Origin: Phycisphaerae bacterium
GTDB taxonomy: Bacteria; Chloroflexota; Anaerolineae; 4572-78; J111
DNA: 33,114 nucleotides
Assembly (NCBI GenBank): GCA_028285035.1
Contig: JANQQF010000164.1
Location: 1-33,114, forward strand
Direction: 5' to 3'
Below are positions 24,496 to 33,016 of the stretch, in pieces (position 1 is the stretch's first letter; every line of letters begins with the position of its first letter). The notes under the pieces are model-generated. The model worked only from the letters and a program-made list of their open reading frames with translations. It made no database searches and had not been told where the DNA came from. A program made the translations under genes and the position numbers.

Positions 24496-26283
24496 ATGCT
24501 TCGACAATTCTTTGCTTACTACCGTCCCTACAAGGGACTTTTCTATTTAGACTTTGGCTGCGCGGTGATCGTGGGCGTCTTGGAGTTGGCCTTTCCGCTG
24601 GCGATCAACCAATTTGTTGACAACTTGCTGCCGACGCAGAACTGGCCGTTGATCATTGCGGCGACGGTGATCCTGTTGGCGATTTATGCTTTGAACACGG
24701 GGTTGCAGTATATCGTGACCTACTGGGGCCATATGCTGGGCATCAACATCGAGACGGATATGCGGACCAAGCTCTTTGCCCACATCCAGAAGCTCTCCTT
24801 CCGCTACTTCGACAACAAAAAGACGGGCCACCTCATCGCTCGGATCACGACCGATTTGCAGGACATCGGCGAGCTGGCCCACCACGGCCCGGAGGATGTG
24901 TTTATCGCGGTGATGACCCTGATCGGGGCTTTTGCCTTGATGGCGATGATTCACCCAGAGTTGGCCTTTCTGACCTTTATCGTGGTGCCCATCATTCTGT
25001 GGGCGGCGGTGTACTTTAGCAACAAGATGACCCATACCTGGCGAGAGCTATGGCGTGGTTTGGGTCAATTTAATGCTCGAATTGAAGACGCGCTCGGTGG
25101 CATCCGAGTGGTCAAGGCGTTCGCGAATGAAACCCACGAGCGCGAGCTTTTTGCCGTCAACAACAATCACTACCGTGAAACCAAGCTCGTGGCCTACAAC
25201 ATTATGGCCAAAGGCTTCTCCTTGAGCTACATGCTGATGCGGTTTGTCATCCTATTTGTGATGGTGGCGGGCACGTGGTATGTTCTTGAGGGGGAACTCA
25301 GCTATGGCGAATTCATCGCCTACCTACTTCTGACCAACGTCTTCTTTCGGCCCATTGAAAAGATCAATGCGGTCATCGAAAGTTATCCCCGAGGCATTGC
25401 GGGATTCAAACAGTATCTGGAAGTGCTCAACACGGCCCCTGATATTGAGGATGCCCCAGACGCTGTTGCTGTTAAGCACCTAACTGGCAATATTCGCTTC
25501 GACCAAGTCACCTTTGGCTACGAGACAGACAAAACCGTCTTACGAGACCTCAACCTAGCCATCGACGCGGGCACGACCGTGGCCTTTGTTGGGCCATCCG
25601 GTGGGGGCAAGACTACACTGTGCAGCTTGATTCCCCGCTTCTACGAGGTTGATGCCGGGCAGATCACGATCGATGGCATCGACATTCGCAAGATGACTCG
25701 GGCTTCGCTCCGACAGCAAATCGGAATTGTCCAGCAGGATGTCTTTCTTTTCTCCGGCTCGATTGCCGAAAATATTGCCTACGGCAAGCTCAATGCCAGC
25801 GAGGCTGAAATCTGGGACGCCGCCCGACGAGCGCAGCTTGATACCTTCATCCGTAGCCAGCCCGACGGCCTGGAAACCATCATCGGTGAGCGAGGCGTCA
25901 AGCTCTCTGGCGGGCAAAAGCAACGACTAGCCATTGCCCGCATGTTTCTCAAGAACCCACCGATTCTCATTCTCGATGAAGCCACCTCTGCCCTAGACAC
26001 AGCCACCGAGGTCGCCATCCAGCAAGCCCTAATTGAGCTATCCAAAGGCCGCACCACCTTGGTTATCGCACACCGGCTGGCAACCATCAAGAACGCTGAC
26101 CGCATCGTCGTCGTGACGGAGGAAGGAATTGCGGAAGAGGGTAAACACGATGAACTGATTGCAGCGAGGGGCCTCTATAGCCATTTGCATCACGCCCAAT
26201 TTGGGTTTTATGAGAATGGTCATTCGACACGAGAACAGACCGGAAATACCTCTTTGGGGTCTAGCCAAATACACGAGATATAG
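24496..26283 (+). CDS. ABC transporter, fused permease and ATPase (MsbA/MDR-type exporter)
   Basis: Half-size exporter of 595 residues working as a dimer in the inner membrane. Residues 1-310 hold about six membrane helices and the conserved coupling segments (RIEDALGGIRVVKAFANE). The nucleotide-binding domain (about 335-575) is complete: Walker A GPSGGGKT (366-373), Q loop IVQQDVFLF, signature LSGGQ (470-474), Walker B ILILDEATSALD (Asp494, Glu495) and the H loop IAHRL. Substrate could be lipid, drug or peptide. GGAG is 5 bases before the ATG. The tail of ~20 residues is Ser/Thr-rich. The gene is more GC-rich than the IS remnant before it. No partner gene; homodimer is likely. Confidence 0.95.
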   Translation: MLRQFFAYYRPYKGLFYLDFGCAVIVGVLELAFPLAINQFVDNLLPTQNWPLIIAATVILLAIYALNTGLQYIVTYWGHMLGINIETDMRTKLFAHIQKLSFRYFDNKKTGHLIARITTDLQDIGELAHHGPEDVFIAVMTLIGAFALMAMIHPELAFLTFIVVPIILWAAVYFSNKMTHTWRELWRGLGQFNARIEDALGGIRVVKAFANETHERELFAVNNNHYRETKLVAYNIMAKGFSLSYMLMRFVILFVMVAGTWYVLEGELSYGEFIAYLLLTNVFFRPIEKINAVIESYPRGIAGFKQYLEVLNTAPDIEDAPDAVAVKHLTGNIRFDQVTFGYETDKTVLRDLNLAIDAGTTVAFVGPSGGGKTTLCSLIPRFYEVDAGQITIDGIDIRKMTRASLRQQIGIVQQDVFLFSGSIAENIAYGKLNASEAEIWDAARRAQLDTFIRSQPDGLETIIGERGVKLSGGQKQRLAIARMFLKNPPILILDEATSALDTATEVAIQQALIELSKGRTTLVIAHRLATIKNADRIVVVTEEGIAEEGKHDELIAARGLYSHLHHAQFGFYENGHSTREQTGNTSLGSSQIHEI

Positions 26284-26368
26284 TAAAGTACAATCTATTG
26301 ACACGTAATCAACGTTTTGCCTGACAATATTTCTCGTTGTGGTTGAGATAGATAGAACAGGAGAAACT

Positions 26369-26992
26369 GTGAGTGAGCTACCCGCCACCATTCTATTTGG
26401 TATATTAATCGCACTACCGGCTTGTCTGGCCATTGGGGGTGTCATTGGCTTGACTTATTTCCTGATCCGCTGGCGCTTTCGCGGGGCAAAGATGACCACC
26501 CGAATACTAGAAGAGCGGTTCGGGCTGATCAATCATAATAAAAAAGGAATCTTTCCTGATTTGCGGGGAAACATCGAGGGAATAGACGTGACAGTCGATG
26601 TCTCATACGAACGCTACATGCCCACCAGCCCAGGATCTCGAGGCCGCATCCGTCCCTGGACCCGCATCCGAGCTGAGTTGCCTGTCACAACGCCAGTACA
26701 AGTCTTCGCTCGGCAACTAAAACACGGGGAAACCATAGAATGGCCTACTCGTCTCACGGGCAACGCTACTTTTGATGAAATATACGAACTTTTTATACCA
26801 GAGGAGGCGGATCTGGAGACAGTCTTGCCCATCACCGTTCGTGCAGCCTTATTGGCCGCCAATCCACCGATTCATATCGCGAATAATGTGGCGTTTTGGA
26901 CACAGGTAAAATTTGTCACTGACGAAGCACTACTGATCAATGCTGTTTTATCCTGCGCCCGGGTGGCAGCGGCGTTTCAGCCTCAGAATTAA
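26369..26992 (+). CDS. Membrane-anchored protein of unknown function
   Basis: A 207-residue protein with one N-terminal hydrophobic segment (about 5-35, ATILFGILIALPACLAIGG then a second hydrophobic stretch) followed by Arg/Lys, and a ~170-residue soluble domain. AGGAGAA ends 5 bases before a GTG at 26369, which I take as the start rather than the GTG at 26339. The soluble part has alternating strands (NIEGIDVTVDVSYERY, RIRAELPVTTPVQVFARQ) suggesting a beta-rich fold, probably on the cytoplasmic side by the positive-inside rule. I do not recognise the family. Lies between the ABC exporter and the cupin gene. Confidence 0.75.
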   Translation: MSELPATILFGILIALPACLAIGGVIGLTYFLIRWRFRGAKMTTRILEERFGLINHNKKGIFPDLRGNIEGIDVTVDVSYERYMPTSPGSRGRIRPWTRIRAELPVTTPVQVFARQLKHGETIEWPTRLTGNATFDEIYELFIPEEADLETVLPITVRAALLAANPPIHIANNVAFWTQVKFVTDEALLINAVLSCARVAAAFQPQN

Positions 26993-27064
26993 TTAGGCCC
27001 TATTACAATTGATCAAAATGGCTGAGTAAGTCTGTTAGACAAAAAAATTAGGAGATTTATAGAA

Positions 27065-27466
27065 ATGTCAAACGATGTACCACCCATCCCCGAATGGCTA
27101 TTCAACCTCAACAATGAGAGGCAAGGGATTGCCCGCAAGTTGGCGGAGGGGTTAAATACGCGTATATTCGTCGGAGAAAATATGATGCTGTCGGTGGTCA
27201 AAGTTGAGCCACATTCCGAGGGAAAGATCCATAGCCACCCCGAAGAACAGTGGGGGGTTTTGATCGAAGGAGAGTGTACCCGAATTCAAGGAGGTGAGGC
27301 CGTCAAGGTGAAAGCGGATGATTTTTGGTATACCCCGAGCAATGTTTTGCACGGGATTCAAACCGAGGAGTCGCCTGCCATTGTTCTGGATATCTTTAGT
27401 CCGCCCCGGCCAGAGTATAAAAAACAGGGTGAGGGGTTTGGTAATGCCCCCGCTCAAAAGGAATAG
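27065..27466 (+). CDS. Cupin-domain protein
   Basis: Small single-domain cupin, 133 residues, cytosolic. Cupin motif 1 is HSHPEEQWGVLIEGE (two His and a Glu as metal ligands) and motif 2 is FWYTPSNVLHGIQ (third His). The spacing fits a metal-binding bicupin-like barrel, likely Fe, Mn or Zn. Substrate unknown; many members bind or isomerise small acids or sense them. AGGAG is about 10 bases before the ATG. The stop is 4 bases before the next gene start, so it is the first gene of the tight run to about 31.1 kb. Confidence 0.88.
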   Translation: MSNDVPPIPEWLFNLNNERQGIARKLAEGLNTRIFVGENMMLSVVKVEPHSEGKIHSHPEEQWGVLIEGECTRIQGGEAVKVKADDFWYTPSNVLHGIQTEESPAIVLDIFSPPRPEYKKQGEGFGNAPAQKE

Positions 27467-27470
27467 ATAA

Positions 27471-27848
27471 ATGCAACGATTATTTGTATACGGCACCTTA
27501 GGGCCAGGTCGGCCCAATGAACATGTCCTGACTGATATCGGCGGAACCTGGGAAGAGGCATCTGTCAATGGTTATCTGCAACAACGGGGCTGGGGAGCTG
27601 ACATGGGCTATCCCGGCATCGTTTTAGATGAGGCGGGCGATGAAGTCCAAGGCTACATTTTCTGTTCAGACAAACTTGATGATCATTGGGCCGATCTTGA
27701 TGCCTTTGAGGGCGAAGAGTACAAACGGATTTTGATCCAAGTGAAAACAAAAGACAATCAAACTGTGGAAGCCTATATTTATATGCTCAACAACATAACC
27801 TCAGGACAAGATGAGGTGGCCTCAGGGAAAAATGAGGTGGCCTCATGA
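27471..27848 (+). CDS. Gamma-glutamylcyclotransferase-family protein (AIG2/GGCT-like)
   Basis: A 125-residue GGCT-fold protein. The substrate-binding YGTLGPG loop is at residues 7-13 and the catalytic Glu is in [11 protein letters not shown]. The family turns gamma-glutamyl peptides or amines into 5-oxoproline and the freed amino compound. AAGGA at the end of the cupin gene is its ribosome site. The last ~15 residues ([15 protein letters not shown]) come from a 21-bp tandem duplication and are outside the fold. ATG of the next gene overlaps the stop (ATGA), so translation is coupled to the dehydrogenase. Confidence 0.85.
   Translation: MQRLFVYGTLGPGRPNEHVLTDIGGTWEEASVNGYLQQRGWGADMGYPGIVLDEAGDEVQGYIFCSDKLDDHWADLDAFEGEEYKRILIQVKTKDNQTVEAYIYMLNNITSGQDEVASGKNEVAS
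27799..27845 (+). repeat. 21-bp tandem repeat with internal dyads
   Basis: Two copies of a 21-bp unit (27799-27819 and 27820-27840), each CCTCA-n9-TGAGG-TGG, then a third CCTCA (27841-27845) that runs into the ATGA. Every CCTCA can pair with any following TGAGG, so several alternative hairpins form at the stop-start junction. Confidence 0.8.
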
Positions 27849-28885
27849 GAGCCGCTATCTACGAGGAATTCGGCAAACCACTAACGATCCAGGATTTGCC
27901 TGATCCGACGCCCCCAGCGCATGGCGTTGTCATTCGGGTGAAAGCAACTGGTCTTTGCCGGAGCGACTGGCACGGCTGGATGGGACATGATCCTGACGTT
28001 CGATTGCCTCAGGTGCCCGGTCACGAACTGGCTGGGATTGTCGAAGCGATTGGGAAAGATGTGACGCGTTGGAAAGTGGGCGACCGGGTGACGGTCCCAT
28101 TTGTCTGTGGGTGTGGTCGCTGCCCGCAATGTGTTTCGGGTAATCATCAAGTCTGTGATCATCAATCCCAACCAGGCTTCACCCAGTGGGGCTCTTTTGC
28201 CGAATACGTTGCGATTGATCATGCCGATATCAATCTGGTACAGTTGCCGGATGACATTGATTTTGTCATGGCTGCTAGTCTTGGCTGCCGGTTTGTAACC
28301 TCGTTTCGAGGCATCGTTGAGCAGGGGAAAGTTTCGGCTGGACAGTGGGTGACGGTACACGGCTGTGGTGGCGTGGGATTGTCCGCGATTATGATTGCCA
28401 ATGCGCTGGGGGCAAATGTGGTGGCGGTTGATATCAACGATGAGACATTAGATTTGGCCGCATCAATCGGAGCAGTGGCGACTGTGAATGCGACAAAAAT
28501 AGATGACGTTGTCGGTGCCATTCTTAACCTGACCGACGGTGGTGCTCATGTTTCTGTTGATGCCCTCGGTTCGCCAGTGACCTGCTTTAACTCGATCGCC
28601 AACCTGCGAAAACGGGGCAAACATATTCAGATTGGTCTGATGTTAGGGGATCATAGCCACCCTGCTGTGCCGATGGCCAAGGTGATTGGTAATGAGCTAG
28701 AAATCCTCGGTAGTCACGGCATGCAGGCGCACAAGTATCCAGAGCTTCTAACAATGATCAAGGCGGGCAAGCTGTCTCCAGAAAAGCTGATCCAAAAGAC
28801 AATCACTCTTGAGGAGTCGTTGGATGAACTGGTTAATATGGGCAATTTTAGTGGCACAGGGATTACTGTTATCGACAGGTTTTAG
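27845..28885 (+). CDS. Zinc-dependent alcohol dehydrogenase (MDR superfamily)
   Basis: NAD(P)-dependent medium-chain dehydrogenase, 346 residues, cytosolic. Catalytic zinc ligands Cys38 (GLCRSDWH) and His60 with Glu61 (PGHELAG) are present; the structural zinc lobe has Cys90, Cys93, Cys96 and Cys104. The Rossmann motif is [13 protein letters not shown], followed by an Asp (VAVDIND) that favours NAD over NADP. It oxidises an alcohol or polyol of unknown identity. Its ATG overlaps the GGCT stop. The stop lies 2 bases before the dipeptidase start, so all three are one transcript. Confidence 0.94.
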   Translation: MRAAIYEEFGKPLTIQDLPDPTPPAHGVVIRVKATGLCRSDWHGWMGHDPDVRLPQVPGHELAGIVEAIGKDVTRWKVGDRVTVPFVCGCGRCPQCVSGNHQVCDHQSQPGFTQWGSFAEYVAIDHADINLVQLPDDIDFVMAASLGCRFVTSFRGIVEQGKVSAGQWVTVHGCGGVGLSAIMIANALGANVVAVDINDETLDLAASIGAVATVNATKIDDVVGAILNLTDGGAHVSVDALGSPVTCFNSIANLRKRGKHIQIGLMLGDHSHPAVPMAKVIGNELEILGSHGMQAHKYPELLTMIKAGKLSPEKLIQKTITLEESLDELVNMGNFSGTGITVIDRF

Positions 28886-28887
28886 CA

Positions 28888-29941
28888 ATGATGAAACACC
28901 CCATCGTTGATGGCCATCTTGATCTGGCCGAAACAGTTACACTCTTTGGGCGAGATATTACCCAAAATGTAGCTGATATCCGGGTATCAGAGCAACGCTC
29001 GGCCAATCAGGCAACAGTATCGCTACCAGAACTGGAGCGAGGTGGCATCGCTGTAGCCATCGCGACGGTGACACCTGGCTTCTTGGTGGAAGACGTCGGC
29101 CCTGATTTTCAGCCCAAGTCTGCGCTTTACTCAAGCCCGGAAGAAGCTGAAGCAAATGCCTTATCCCAGATCAACCTCTATGAACAGTGGGCGCGTCAGG
29201 GTCGTGTCAGGCTGATCCGCTCCAAACTTGATCTCGAAGACCATTTGCAATTGTGGCAAGAGGACAACAGGCCTAGTATTTTTGATGGAGGGCGCTGATC
29301 CAATTGTGAGGGTGAGCGATTTGCGTGAATGGTGGAATCGCGGTTTACGACTGATCGGCCTCACCTTTGGCGACACCCGTTATGGGGCTGGGGTGGGTGG
29401 AGGTGGGCGCACTTTTAGGCAAGCGGGCCTGACCGAGGACGGGGTCCATTTGCTCGAAGAAATGGCCGCGCTGGGCTTTATCTGGGATGTGACCCATCTG
29501 ACCGAAACGGGGATGTGGGAGGGGCTGGCCTTGGATATTGGACCCATCTGCGCTACTCACGCTAACGCCCAAACGCTGAGTCCCACCGACCGTCATTTGA
29601 GCGATGGCATCATTCGTGAAATTGGGGCCAGAGGTGGGGTGATCGGTCTTGTCTTGTACAATGGTTTTCTCGAGCCAAATTGGCTATCAGACAAAACTAT
29701 TGCGGTGTCGCTCGCTGAGCAGGGTCGGAAACAGGCTGAGTATATCGCTGGGCTTACCTCCTGGGCGTGTGTGGGCATCGGCTCAGATTTAGATGGCGGG
29801 TTCGGTTTTGAGGAGAGTCCTCCCGAAATTAATACTGTAGCAGATATTGGCAAGTTTGGTGCTGTCGTTCCTGATGAAGCCCAAGCTGGTTTTTTGGGCG
29901 GCAATTGGCTAGCCTTCTTGAGGCGTTCGTTGCCCGATTGA
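28888..29941 (+). pseudogene. Membrane dipeptidase (renal dipeptidase family M19), frameshifted
   Basis: Zn-dependent dipeptidase of the M19 family, in two frames. The first part (28888 to about 29270) has VDGHLDLAE, the His-x-Asp metal motif. The second part, one base ahead, resumes with LVFLMEGADPI (Glu ligand), ATHANA (His ligands region) and GIGSDLDGGFG (Asp) and runs to 29941. Both halves together give every metal ligand and a full-length protein, so one base gained (or two lost) near 29262-29275 is the only fault. No obvious programmed-shift signal (no slippery run with a stop directly after it). Likely a recent pseudogene or a sequencing error. The gene sits between the dehydrogenase and GNAT genes in a tight run. 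Confidence 0.85.
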
Positions 29942-29963
29942 TGAGATGAGGAATGAGCCTAGA

Positions 29964-30401
29964 ATGATTAGAGAATACAAAGAACAAGACCTTAACATAC
30001 TCCTTGAGGTGTGGTACGCCGCCTCGCAAGTGGGTCACCCTTTTCTCGATGAAGCGTTTTTCGAGAAAGAGCGTCAAGACATCGCGGCGCTTTATCTGCC
30101 CAACTCAGAAACCTGGGTTTACCAACAGAACGGAGCTGTCGTTGGTTTTATCGCGCTCGTCGAGAATGAGGTTGGGGCTATCTTTGTTGACCCTCCCCTC
30201 CACGGCCAAGGAATTGGTCGCGCTTTAATGGATCAAGCAAAGCATCTTAAAGGGGATTTAGAGGTTGAAGTGTTCAAGAAAAATCAGATTGGCCGAAAGT
30301 TTTATCAGCAGTATGGCTTTAGACAGATCAATGAATATTTTCATGAAGAAACGGGACATATGATGTTAAGATTAAGTTATAAATCAGGAAAGGTAGTCTA
30401 A
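29964..30401 (+). CDS. GNAT-family N-acetyltransferase
   Basis: Acetyl-CoA-dependent acetyltransferase, 145 residues from the ATG at 29964. MIREYKEQDL is the usual GNAT first strand and helix; VDPPLHGQGIGRALM is motif A with the pyrophosphate-binding Q-x-x-G-x-G pattern; FYQQYGFRQ is motif B. It resembles the YjaB-like small GNATs; substrate unknown. An ATG at 29946 adds six residues, less fitting for the fold. It follows the dipeptidase by about 20 bases and precedes the SHOCT gene by 2 bases. Confidence 0.9.
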   Translation: MIREYKEQDLNILLEVWYAASQVGHPFLDEAFFEKERQDIAALYLPNSETWVYQQNGAVVGFIALVENEVGAIFVDPPLHGQGIGRALMDQAKHLKGDLEVEVFKKNQIGRKFYQQYGFRQINEYFHEETGHMMLRLSYKSGKVV

Positions 30402-30403
30402 TC

Positions 30404-31135
30404 GTGCAAAAGTTGACGCCTGAAGGCGAACAAAAAATCGAGAAATTAGTGAAGCAGTATGGCGTGAGTCGTGAGGCTGTTAACACACTGTTGGCGGCTT
30501 TGGTTGAGGGGAACGGTACGATGGCCCAATTCAATCACCCTGAACTGGGCGGCAACGGGCAGTGGATGCAGGGCGGGATGACAATGGTCGGAGATATGTT
30601 TAATAATGCCTTGAAAGCCAAGGTGGATGGGCTATGCACCGCGTTATCAGCGTTGCTTGCCACATCGCTCTTTGAGGCTAGCACACCGCCCAGCCAATCG
30701 AGAGAATCTACCCAGCAAACATTCCAAAACACAAGTAATTGGTGGCCCGCAGATTTAGGGAGCCCTAGTTCAAGTGGGGCACAAAATAACATTCGTTATG
30801 CCATTTTCCCGCAGGTCCAACGTCTGGCAATGGAAATCAATGGGGACGTCACAATTTATGACACGCTGGATCATCAAATCGGGGGTGTCTCGCAGCAACA
30901 AGGGGGAGCCAATTCCGTCACGTTTACCAGCCAAAAAGGTATGGTTGAGCTCAACCAACTTCCCATCATTTTCGGCAATCAGGTGACGCCCCCACCTAAC
31001 TCATCTCTAGTTGAGAACTCATCCGAGGCAGATATCTTAGCCACGATTGAAAAGTTGGCTGATCTTAATAAAAAGGGCATCCTCACTGACGATGAGTTTA
31101 CTGCGAAAAAGGCTGAGTTATTGAGCCGATTGTAG
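30404..31135 (+). CDS. SHOCT-domain protein
   Basis: A 243-residue protein with a C-terminal SHOCT helix pair (about 213-243: IEKLADLNKKGILTDDEF then TAKKAELLSRL), a short domain found at the ends of many bacterial proteins and thought to mediate oligomerisation. The N-terminus has an acidic/basic helix (LTPEGEQKIEKLVKQYGVSREAV) and a Gly/Met/Gln-rich stretch (GNGQWMQGGMTM). A central beta-like region is rich in Gln, Ser and Gly. The start is GTG. Function unknown. Last gene of the plus-strand run; the next gene is convergent. Confidence 0.82.
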   Translation: MQKLTPEGEQKIEKLVKQYGVSREAVNTLLAALVEGNGTMAQFNHPELGGNGQWMQGGMTMVGDMFNNALKAKVDGLCTALSALLATSLFEASTPPSQSRESTQQTFQNTSNWWPADLGSPSSSGAQNNIRYAIFPQVQRLAMEINGDVTIYDTLDHQIGGVSQQQGGANSVTFTSQKGMVELNQLPIIFGNQVTPPPNSSLVENSSEADILATIEKLADLNKKGILTDDEFTAKKAELLSRL

Positions 31136-31159
31136 TATACAATTAGCTTTCAGCTATCG

Positions 31160-31810
31160 TTATTTTGAGTACTCATTCTTGTAGTTTTGCAAACGAAATT
31201 CGATCAGTTCTATCGCGGCAATCTTATTACTGTTGCTGGCTGCCCCTGAAAATAGCCATCTATTCTCGTCAACCTGATCTGGTCGACTAACACTCCATCG
31301 ATCCGCGATCTTTCCATTGAGTTGCAACACTTGAAAGATGGCGTTGCTTATTTCATTTGTATCAAGCTCACAAGAAAAAGTTACCCAAAATAAGCTGCTA
31401 TCTTTCCAATATCTTTCACATTTGTCAACCGTAATTTTATGGCCTAGTGCTTTTTCAATTCGATTCATTGCTTCTTTAGCTTTTTCTAACCGTTTCGCTT
31501 TAAGGTAACCAGACCAAAACACCTGAAAATGGTCCAATGTAACGGTGATTGGTATACCGCGTTCTAAGATAGTTGAATTGAACACTTCCGGGTCTTTACT
31601 AGACCAGTAAAAGGTTCCGTGAGTTGTAAAAACTCCAACTTCCCCAGCATTGGTCTGTCTAGCCATTTCCATTGCCGCAGTTAGGAAAGATATATCTGTA
31701 GAAATCTGGTGCCACGTTTCGCCCGGACCTTCTCTTTGGGCGACATAGAACCGAAATCCATAGTTAGCAGCTAATTCAAGATCATTTTCGGGAATGTTCA
31801 TCAATGTCAT
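31160..31810 (-). CDS. Hypothetical protein
   Basis: A 216-residue cytosolic protein with no signal peptide, membrane helix or metal motif that I can recognise. It has a Lys/Glu-rich helix in the middle (KAKRLEKAKEAMNRIEKALG) and a beta-like first half. The frame is open to a TTG at 31843; I start at the ATG at 31810, with another ATG at 31801, and no site has a strong ribosome-binding sequence. It ends 24 bases from the convergent SHOCT gene, and lies 41 bases downstream of the hydrolase gene in the same direction, so the two may be co-transcribed. Confidence 0.65.
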   Translation of the reverse strand: MTLMNIPENDLELAANYGFRFYVAQREGPGETWHQISTDISFLTAAMEMARQTNAGEVGVFTTHGTFYWSSKDPEVFNSTILERGIPITVTLDHFQVFWSGYLKAKRLEKAKEAMNRIEKALGHKITVDKCERYWKDSSLFWVTFSCELDTNEISNAIFQVLQLNGKIADRWSVSRPDQVDENRWLFSGAASNSNKIAAIELIEFRLQNYKNEYSK

Positions 31811-31850
31811 TTCCGACTCATAAATTACCCCTATTATTCCCAAACCTATA

Positions 31851-32774
31851 TCAGGTTATCTTCAAAAACGCCTTCACAACGTCAAAGTAACGCTCTGGCT
31901 CCTCGACCCACGGGCGGTGCGAACTATGTTCAAAAATCTCTAGCTGTCCGATACCCTCTGGCAAGGCTTGTAAAATCTGATATGAAATTGCGGGCGGGGT
32001 AACCCGATCATAACGGCCAGTCACAATCAGGGTCGGAATCTGAAAATCGGCTAGAGCAGGCGAAGGATCATACCCTTGCATTGTCCCCGTGACGCTCCAT
32101 TCAGGATCATCTCCGATCAAACCAATGTACATATCAAAGTTGGCTGCATCTCGGGGGTCACCTGTACTAAACAGGGTCGGATGCCCTGTCGGATCAATCC
32201 AATTTAACTCAGCGATCAATCCATCATACAGAGCTTGATAATCGGGATCAGCCGAACGAACGCCCTGCGCCCGCATCTGAAGCAGCTTATCCCAACGCTC
32301 TGGGTAAAGCATCCGCAACTCATGATTGACGTTATCAATATTACCCGCCTGCCACGTCTCCGCATTGAGATGCCCGTTGCTCAGCACCAAGTGGCTGACT
32401 TGCGAAGTGTAGGTAATGGCATACTCGATGGCTGGGAGGGAGCCAAAAGAGAGGCCGACCAAACTCACTTGCTCAAAGCCTAACGTCGCGCGGAGGACTT
32501 CAATATCCAAGGCACAACGCTGTAGCGTATAATCGGTGGGCGCAGCCAATCGATCAGATCGTCCGGTGCCGAGCTGATCAAAATAAATAACCGTGTGGTT
32601 TGTTGCCAACTCAGAAAACCACGGATGATAATGGGTATGACTGGCCCCCGGCCCGCCGGGGACAATGATGACTGGCGGACCTTCCCCTTCGACTTCATAA
32701 TAAATTTGTCCAGCATCCGTTGTCACATAATCGCCGTGGCTGTGCAAGGCCGAAATGTTATTCTGTGATGACAT
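31851..32774 (-). CDS. Proline iminopeptidase-like alpha/beta hydrolase (peptidase S33)
   Basis: Serine hydrolase of the S33 family, 307 residues. The oxyanion motif is VPGGPGASH, the nucleophile elbow is GLSFGS (G-x-S-x-G), a GRYDRVTPP segment holds the acid Asp, and EHSSHRPWVEEPE the catalytic His. The GGPG motif and length match proline iminopeptidases and tricorn-interacting aminopeptidase-type enzymes, which release N-terminal residues, often proline. GGAG is about 9 bases before the ATG at 32774. No signal peptide, so cytosolic. Upstream (32775-33016) is AT-rich with no gene. Confidence 0.92.
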   Translation of the reverse strand: MSSQNNISALHSHGDYVTTDAGQIYYEVEGEGPPVIIVPGGPGASHTHYHPWFSELATNHTVIYFDQLGTGRSDRLAAPTDYTLQRCALDIEVLRATLGFEQVSLVGLSFGSLPAIEYAITYTSQVSHLVLSNGHLNAETWQAGNIDNVNHELRMLYPERWDKLLQMRAQGVRSADPDYQALYDGLIAELNWIDPTGHPTLFSTGDPRDAANFDMYIGLIGDDPEWSVTGTMQGYDPSPALADFQIPTLIVTGRYDRVTPPAISYQILQALPEGIGQLEIFEHSSHRPWVEEPERYFDVVKAFLKIT

Positions 32775-32948
32775 AGTATGATTGCTCCATTTTGAGAATA
32801 ATTCAATGAGTCACTTTATTGGGTGTTGTTGTATGGGGTAATTATACACGACACAGTAAGGCGAGAAAGAATATTGGGGAGTAGGTGGGTGCTGATTGCG
32901 ATATTATATTAAATTTAAGGTCGACAATTGAAGGGAGGCATTTTATAC

Positions 32949-32976
32949 TGGACACATCTTGTATTAATACTATAAT
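32949..32976 (+). promoter_or_regulatory. Strong promoter-like sequence
   Basis: TGGACA (32949-32954), a 16-base spacer and a perfect TATAAT (32971-32976). It points into the insertion sequence at the right edge. The 240 bases to the hydrolase start hold nothing else that I can support. Confidence 0.55.
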
Positions 32977-33016
32977 AGCAAACAAGTCTGATTAACGAAA
33001 GGGTTTTCAATTTATA

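Noticed and set aside
24547..25035. 162-codon minus-strand frame inside the ABC exporter
   Set aside because: Antisense shadow; composition rich in His/Arg/Gln as expected for the complement of a coding strand.
27881..28360. 159-codon minus-strand frame inside the alcohol dehydrogenase
   Set aside because: Antisense to a complete conserved gene, with no recognisable domain.
29255..29290. Programmed +1 frameshift in the dipeptidase gene
   Set aside because: No slippery codon next to a stop and no stimulatory structure seen; a simple indel is more likely.
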